This document shows, one piece after another, positions 60,888 through 64,000 of a DNA stretch of 64,000 bases. The notes beneath the pieces are model-generated. The model did no database searches. It worked only from the letters and a program-made list of their open reading frames with translations, and was not told the origin of the DNA. The stretch lies in assembly GCA_039976075.1 (NCBI GenBank), contig JBDWFY010000010.1, positions 1-64,000 of the forward strand, given 5' to 3'. Numbering within the stretch: position 1 is the first letter of the stretch; each line of letters opens with the position of its first letter. Position numbers and translations under genes: made by a program. Source of the stretch: JBDWFY01 sp039976075 (GTDB taxonomy: Bacteria > Pseudomonadota > Alphaproteobacteria > Rhizobiales > Stappiaceae).

Positions 60888-61967
60888 TCAAAGTTCGCAG
60901 GAATCGCCAAACTGAGATGGGCAGATTGTCTGGGCCGACTTGGACAATACGAGCGGATCGTGGATGACACGCCGTTGCCCCATCGGATTCTCGAGTTGCC
61001 TCGTCGGGTTCTCGATTTGCAATGCGGGAACATTCAAAATAGCAGATCCCACAATGCTGCCCGGTGTCACTCCCGTGTGCTTGCGGAACGTCCGAGTGAA
61101 CTGCGTCATGTCATGGAATCCATATTTTTCGGCAACGGAACGGACAAGTCCCCATCGGGGCGACGAACGGGACAGTTCAGACAGAATATGTTGGGCTTTG
61201 CGTTTGGAAATGTATGCCATCACACCGCCGGATTCGGTAAACAGCCGATAGAGCGTCGGCCGCGATACGGCGAACATTTTGCAAAGAGTGGCCGAATCCA
61301 GCGAGCTGTCCTTGATGTTTTCTTCGATATGCCGCTGGATCGCCATACGCTTGAAATCAGTCACGGCAGCGGCTTCGATATCCGCGGTATCGCGCAAAAT
61401 CGGTTCCAGAAATGCACAAATTCCGTCGGCAACCGTTGCCCCTTCCTCGAGCTTGCAACCCGTCAACGTCTCCCGAAGGCTGAACAACATCGAACGCAAA
61501 ACAGCACCGACAGGTGTCGTCGTGGGGAATGTGCGATTGAAAAAGGTCTGCCCGGGCAGCAATCCCAGCCTGTTGGACGGAATATATAAAATGAAAATTT
61601 CGCTGTCTGTTTGGCAGTGCCTGACGCTCTGATCTCCATGGCGGCTCACATGTACCGCGTCGGAGGTTTGCTGCAGCAACGCATCGTTCACGATGTATTT
61701 CTGCTGGCCGTGACGCAAAAATGAGATGGAAATCAGAGACTCTTCTTCCGGTGGTGGTGGTCTGAAACAGGTCATCGGCGAGGCAAGCGAATTCACGAAC
61801 ACACAGTCGTTAAGCCACCAGACATTCGATTTCAGAAAGAAATTATTGCCATATGCCGGGTCAAACTTGAACGTCAGATAGTTACGCCACAAATCAGCAA
61901 CCGCATCATAGCGGTCCTCCTTCGCAAACCGGGAGCTGTCAAAAACGAAAGAAGGAAGCGCTGTCAT
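60888..61967 (-). CDS. AraC family transcriptional regulator
   Basis: 359-residue regulator. N-terminal AraC-binding-like domain (about 1-225, with SISFLRHGQQKYIVND) and C-terminal double HTH (about 235-320: SLDSATLCKMFAVSRPTLYRLF, then VRSVAEKYGFHDMTQFTRTFRKHTGVTPGSIV). It is followed 192 bp downstream by the decarboxylase operon on the same strand and is divergent from a second AraC gene 650 bp away. It probably activates the decarboxylase operon. Confidence 0.92.
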   Translation of the reverse strand: MTALPSFVFDSSRFAKEDRYDAVADLWRNYLTFKFDPAYGNNFFLKSNVWWLNDCVFVNSLASPMTCFRPPPPEEESLISISFLRHGQQKYIVNDALLQQTSDAVHVSRHGDQSVRHCQTDSEIFILYIPSNRLGLLPGQTFFNRTFPTTTPVGAVLRSMLFSLRETLTGCKLEEGATVADGICAFLEPILRDTADIEAAAVTDFKRMAIQRHIEENIKDSSLDSATLCKMFAVSRPTLYRLFTESGGVMAYISKRKAQHILSELSRSSPRWGLVRSVAEKYGFHDMTQFTRTFRKHTGVTPGSIVGSAILNVPALQIENPTRQLENPMGQRRVIHDPLVLSKSAQTICPSQFGDSCEL

Positions 61968-62090
61968 GGCGAGTCATGATAGGGTTGCACGGGACCAGTT
62001 ACAAGACTCCAAGTTACGTCCAAAGGTGCTGGGGATTGCTGACAGTTCTGCTTTGTTCAATATTTTTCCAAGGGGTGTCGTGCTGGACTG

Positions 62091-62193
62091 CGCTCTCATC
62101 AATGAGAGCGCGGATCAGCGTACCAAAATAATGGTACGCTGATCCGCATTGCCACGAGTGTCCGCAGGGCATGGTGTTGGGAGCACTCGTGGC
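62091..62193. repeat. Three consecutive perfect inverted repeats
   Basis: CGCTCTCAT-CA-ATGAGAGCG (62091-62110) is followed at once by GCGGATCAGCGTACCA-AAATAA-TGGTACGCTGATCCGC (62110-62147), then GCCACGAGTG (62151-62160) with its exact complement CACTCGTGGC at 62184-62193. Arms are 9, 16 and 10 bp, all perfect. They lie between two divergent AraC genes, so they are not terminators of either. Possible natures are a palindromic mobile element, a structured regulatory region or a small RNA. Confidence 0.85.
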
Positions 62194-62618
62194 GGGCCTT
62201 GAACGCAGTCCCCCGATCCCCGTACAAATCTATAGAAGAACCGCTCGGCAGTCTTTGGCGCTGTGTCTCTATCTTGTTGGCGCCAGGTCTCACGCGTCCT
62301 TTATTGGCGGTGGCCTACCTCGGCTCCAGACAGCTGCCGGACATCTGCCAATCTTGTTGATTTCGCCCGAAATGGCTAAACAGCAACAATCACCAAGAAA
62401 GAAGGTGTGAGACGCATTGCCTACGAGTTTGAGACTCAGAGCCAAGGACTGAATCGCCTGTTCGGTTTACGATTTACGCTGGGTCATGTGGGATGGGGAG
62501 ATTCCAGCGACCTGCGAGCCCGGTGACGGCTGCAAACGAGCCGAGCCGGTAAAAGTCTTGGATTGAAGGTGTATAAGCTTGGCGATACACTCGCACACGC
62601 TTCAATGGGATTCGAAGT
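62194..62618. other. Spacer without a recognisable gene
   Basis: 425 bp between the hairpin cluster and the second AraC gene. Short open frames exist on both strands but none has a start, ribosome site and family pattern together. A weak dyad GTGTA-N12-TACAC (62569-62590) lies about 30 bp before the AraC ATG. Confidence 0.45.
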
Positions 62619-63710
62619 ATGAATGGACTAGCGACCAACGATGATGTTCCGCAGTGCGGGCCAGTTCCGACTATCTCCTTCGATTCACGTGAATTTCACA
62701 CGTCGGAAAAACTGGATGCGATGAATGATTTCAGCCATAATCTGTACAGATACTCCCCGCTGAGCGCCGGTGAATCGGTTGATCACAAGGAGCATACTCC
62801 CGAACTCAACCTCCGGGCCTGGACACTGGGGCCAATCGCGGCCGCTGCCTTTACTCACTCCCCGCTGGTCGCAGATGCATCCGCCAACGTCAACGCGGAT
62901 TTTCGCAGCCACGTATTGTTGCGCATAGTACGAAGCGGACAGGTTAATGCCCGAAGCGCAAATATCAGAACGCAAATGGTGCCTGGACGGATCTATTTGA
63001 TCAGGGCGGAAAATACACTTTATCCAAGCGAGCCTGGATCCTCGATTTCCCTGCGCATCCCATGCGAAGCTGTGGGGTACGATCCATCCCGCCATTCAAG
63101 GATCCTGTCCTTCGATGCCAATGACTGGGCCGGGCGTGTTGTCACTTCCGCACTTCAGAGCCTGTTCCAATCGCTGCCAACCATGACGCAGACCAAGGCG
63201 CGACACGCGGCCACCATGATTTGCGACCTGGTCCGTTCACTCATCACGACCGCCAAGCTCAATGAAGCTGGACGAGACGTGTGGCAGTCTGCCCGTGCGA
63301 ATGCAATGCGCAGCTACGTGCTTGACAACCTCAAAGAGCAAGAGATCGGAACGAACCGGCTGCAGGCTGAATTTAACGTGTCCCGCGCCACTGTGTATCG
63401 AGCTTTTGAAAATGATGGCGGCGTGCTGAACTTCGTTCGCAATGAACGCCTCAAGGCGATTGATCGCGATCTTCGCCAGGTCACGCCCAGATATGGCCGC
63501 GTGCGTCAGATTGCCGAGATTTATGGATTTGCTGATCAAAGCGCGTTCGCCAAAGCGTTCAAACGCTTTCACGGTATTCGGCCGAGCGAGATAATCGGAG
63601 CACACGTGATCGACCGGAATCCCATGCCTTCGCCGACCAATCCAGCCAGGGATAATTTGCCCAAACTCGCCTCGTTTTGGGCCAACATGGCAAGCGGATC
63701 CCTGAGCTGA
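62619..63710 (+). CDS. AraC family transcriptional regulator
   Basis: 363-residue regulator, paralogous in layout to the one at 60888: N-terminal AraC-binding-like domain and C-terminal HTH pair (LQAEFNVSRATVYRAFENDGG, then VRQIAEIYGFADQSAFAKAFKRFHGIRPSEII). The shared T-P-R-Y/W-G-x-V-R turn between the two helix pairs (TPRYGRVR here, SPRWGLVR there) points to one subfamily. Target unknown. Divergent from the first AraC gene. Confidence 0.92.
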   Translation: MNGLATNDDVPQCGPVPTISFDSREFHTSEKLDAMNDFSHNLYRYSPLSAGESVDHKEHTPELNLRAWTLGPIAAAAFTHSPLVADASANVNADFRSHVLLRIVRSGQVNARSANIRTQMVPGRIYLIRAENTLYPSEPGSSISLRIPCEAVGYDPSRHSRILSFDANDWAGRVVTSALQSLFQSLPTMTQTKARHAATMICDLVRSLITTAKLNEAGRDVWQSARANAMRSYVLDNLKEQEIGTNRLQAEFNVSRATVYRAFENDGGVLNFVRNERLKAIDRDLRQVTPRYGRVRQIAEIYGFADQSAFAKAFKRFHGIRPSEIIGAHVIDRNPMPSPTNPARDNLPKLASFWANMASGSLS

Positions 63711-63969
63711 GAAGTCTCCTTCACGCCGGTCGATCCGTAAATCCGACTGAGATTGGTATGGTTGAGACTCAAGGCCACCAAAATTGAGACAGGGTACCAA
63801 AGACAGCTCCACCGGTCCGGTTTACCTTTCACAAACGATCCGAGGAGTTCGTGTTCGAGGCTTTTCACGGCTCGTCCAAACCTTATCACCTGCGGTAGCG
63901 TACGTTTTTAAAAGAAGCGTTTCGGCAAAGGGTTAGAGTATCTGGCGCTTTGTTAACAGGATAGTTGCA

Positions 63970-64000
63970 ATGGATCTTTTCATACCTGGACTGTTGACGT
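63970..64000 (+). CDS. Possible start of a further gene (truncated by window end)
   Basis: ATG 63970 has AGGATA six bases upstream and opens a frame of ten codons (MDLFIPGLLT) before the window ends. The 259 bp between the AraC stop and here hold nothing else recognisable. Confidence 0.3.
   Translation, partial: MDLFIPGLLT

Noticed and set aside
62099..62293. Minus-strand 64-codon frame near the hairpins, considered as a transposase fragment
   Set aside because: I could not match it to any transposase family, and it runs through the hairpin arms, so repeat structure alone explains it.
1..64000. CRISPR arrays, tRNA or rRNA genes, prophage or intact insertion sequences
   Set aside because: No regularly spaced direct repeats, no cloverleaf-like ends and no transposase or integrase ORF were seen on reading both strands; weak or divergent cases could be missed by eye.

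Overview
The window reads as chromosomal DNA of an alphaproteobacterium. The basis is ugp- and liv-type ABC operons, a Paracoccus-type nir cluster with NirD and NirL fused, a phosphatase-sulfide:quinone reductase fusion, dense ATGA-coupled genes and many LysR/AraC regulators. A marine Hyphomicrobiales lineage (Stappiaceae or Hoeflea-like) is my guess; no rRNA or tRNA is present to test it. I see no CRISPR array, prophage, intact insertion sequence or tRNA gene.

The left 15 kb is a denitrification island. It holds a DNR/NNR-type Crp/Fnr regulator, a DUF4202 gene, norEF-like membrane subunits on the minus strand, nirS (cytochrome cd1 nitrite reductase), a NapC/NirT tetrahaem protein fused to a second haem-binding region, a cupredoxin, and the complete haem d1 assembly line nirE-C-F-DL-G-H-J-N followed by a CbiX-like chelatase gene. 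Three TTGAC-N4-GTCAA type boxes sit upstream of norE, nirS and nirE, which suggests one nitric-oxide/anoxia-responsive regulon.

From 14.9 to 31.4 kb come a UgpBAEC-type sugar-phosphate importer with a divergent LysR gene, a sulfide-oxidation operon (persulfide dioxygenase-like MBL protein, phosphatase-SQR fusion, SulP transporter), a peroxiredoxin divergent from an OxyR-like regulator, an ArsR-type regulator beside an Old Yellow Enzyme with matching operators, rpiB, and an epoxide-hydrolase-like enzyme divergent from a YafY/WYL regulator. The stretch 31.4-35.1 kb looks like an accessory patch: a DUF6636/peptidoglycan-binding secreted protein, a small secreted protein and a HEAT-like protein, with AT-richer, less regular codon use.

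From 35 to 53.5 kb the content is mixed housekeeping and stress functions: glutathionyl-hydroquinone reductase and LysE exporter, a metal efflux CDF/MerR pair with a textbook 19-bp-spacer promoter, small membrane proteins, an EamA exporter, DsrE, GNAT and SnoaL proteins, STAS plus Na/Pi cotransporter, a haloalkane dehalogenase divergent from a TetR regulator, an exonuclease, a decayed dicarboxylate symporter fragment, and a zinc-protease/RimK fusion. From 53.8 kb a liv-type ABC operon is followed by a Pth2-like gene, a SnoaL/PLP-decarboxylase operon and two divergent AraC-type regulators. The gap between those regulators carries three consecutive perfect inverted repeats.

Most intergenic regions between divergent regulator/target pairs contain a palindrome that can be assigned to the regulator with reasonable confidence. 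The points most worth following up are the NirT fusion with an unusual CX3CH motif, the hairpin cluster at 62.1 kb, the shared ArsR/OYE operator, an OxyR lacking its resolving cysteine, and three gene remnants that no intact ORF explains.
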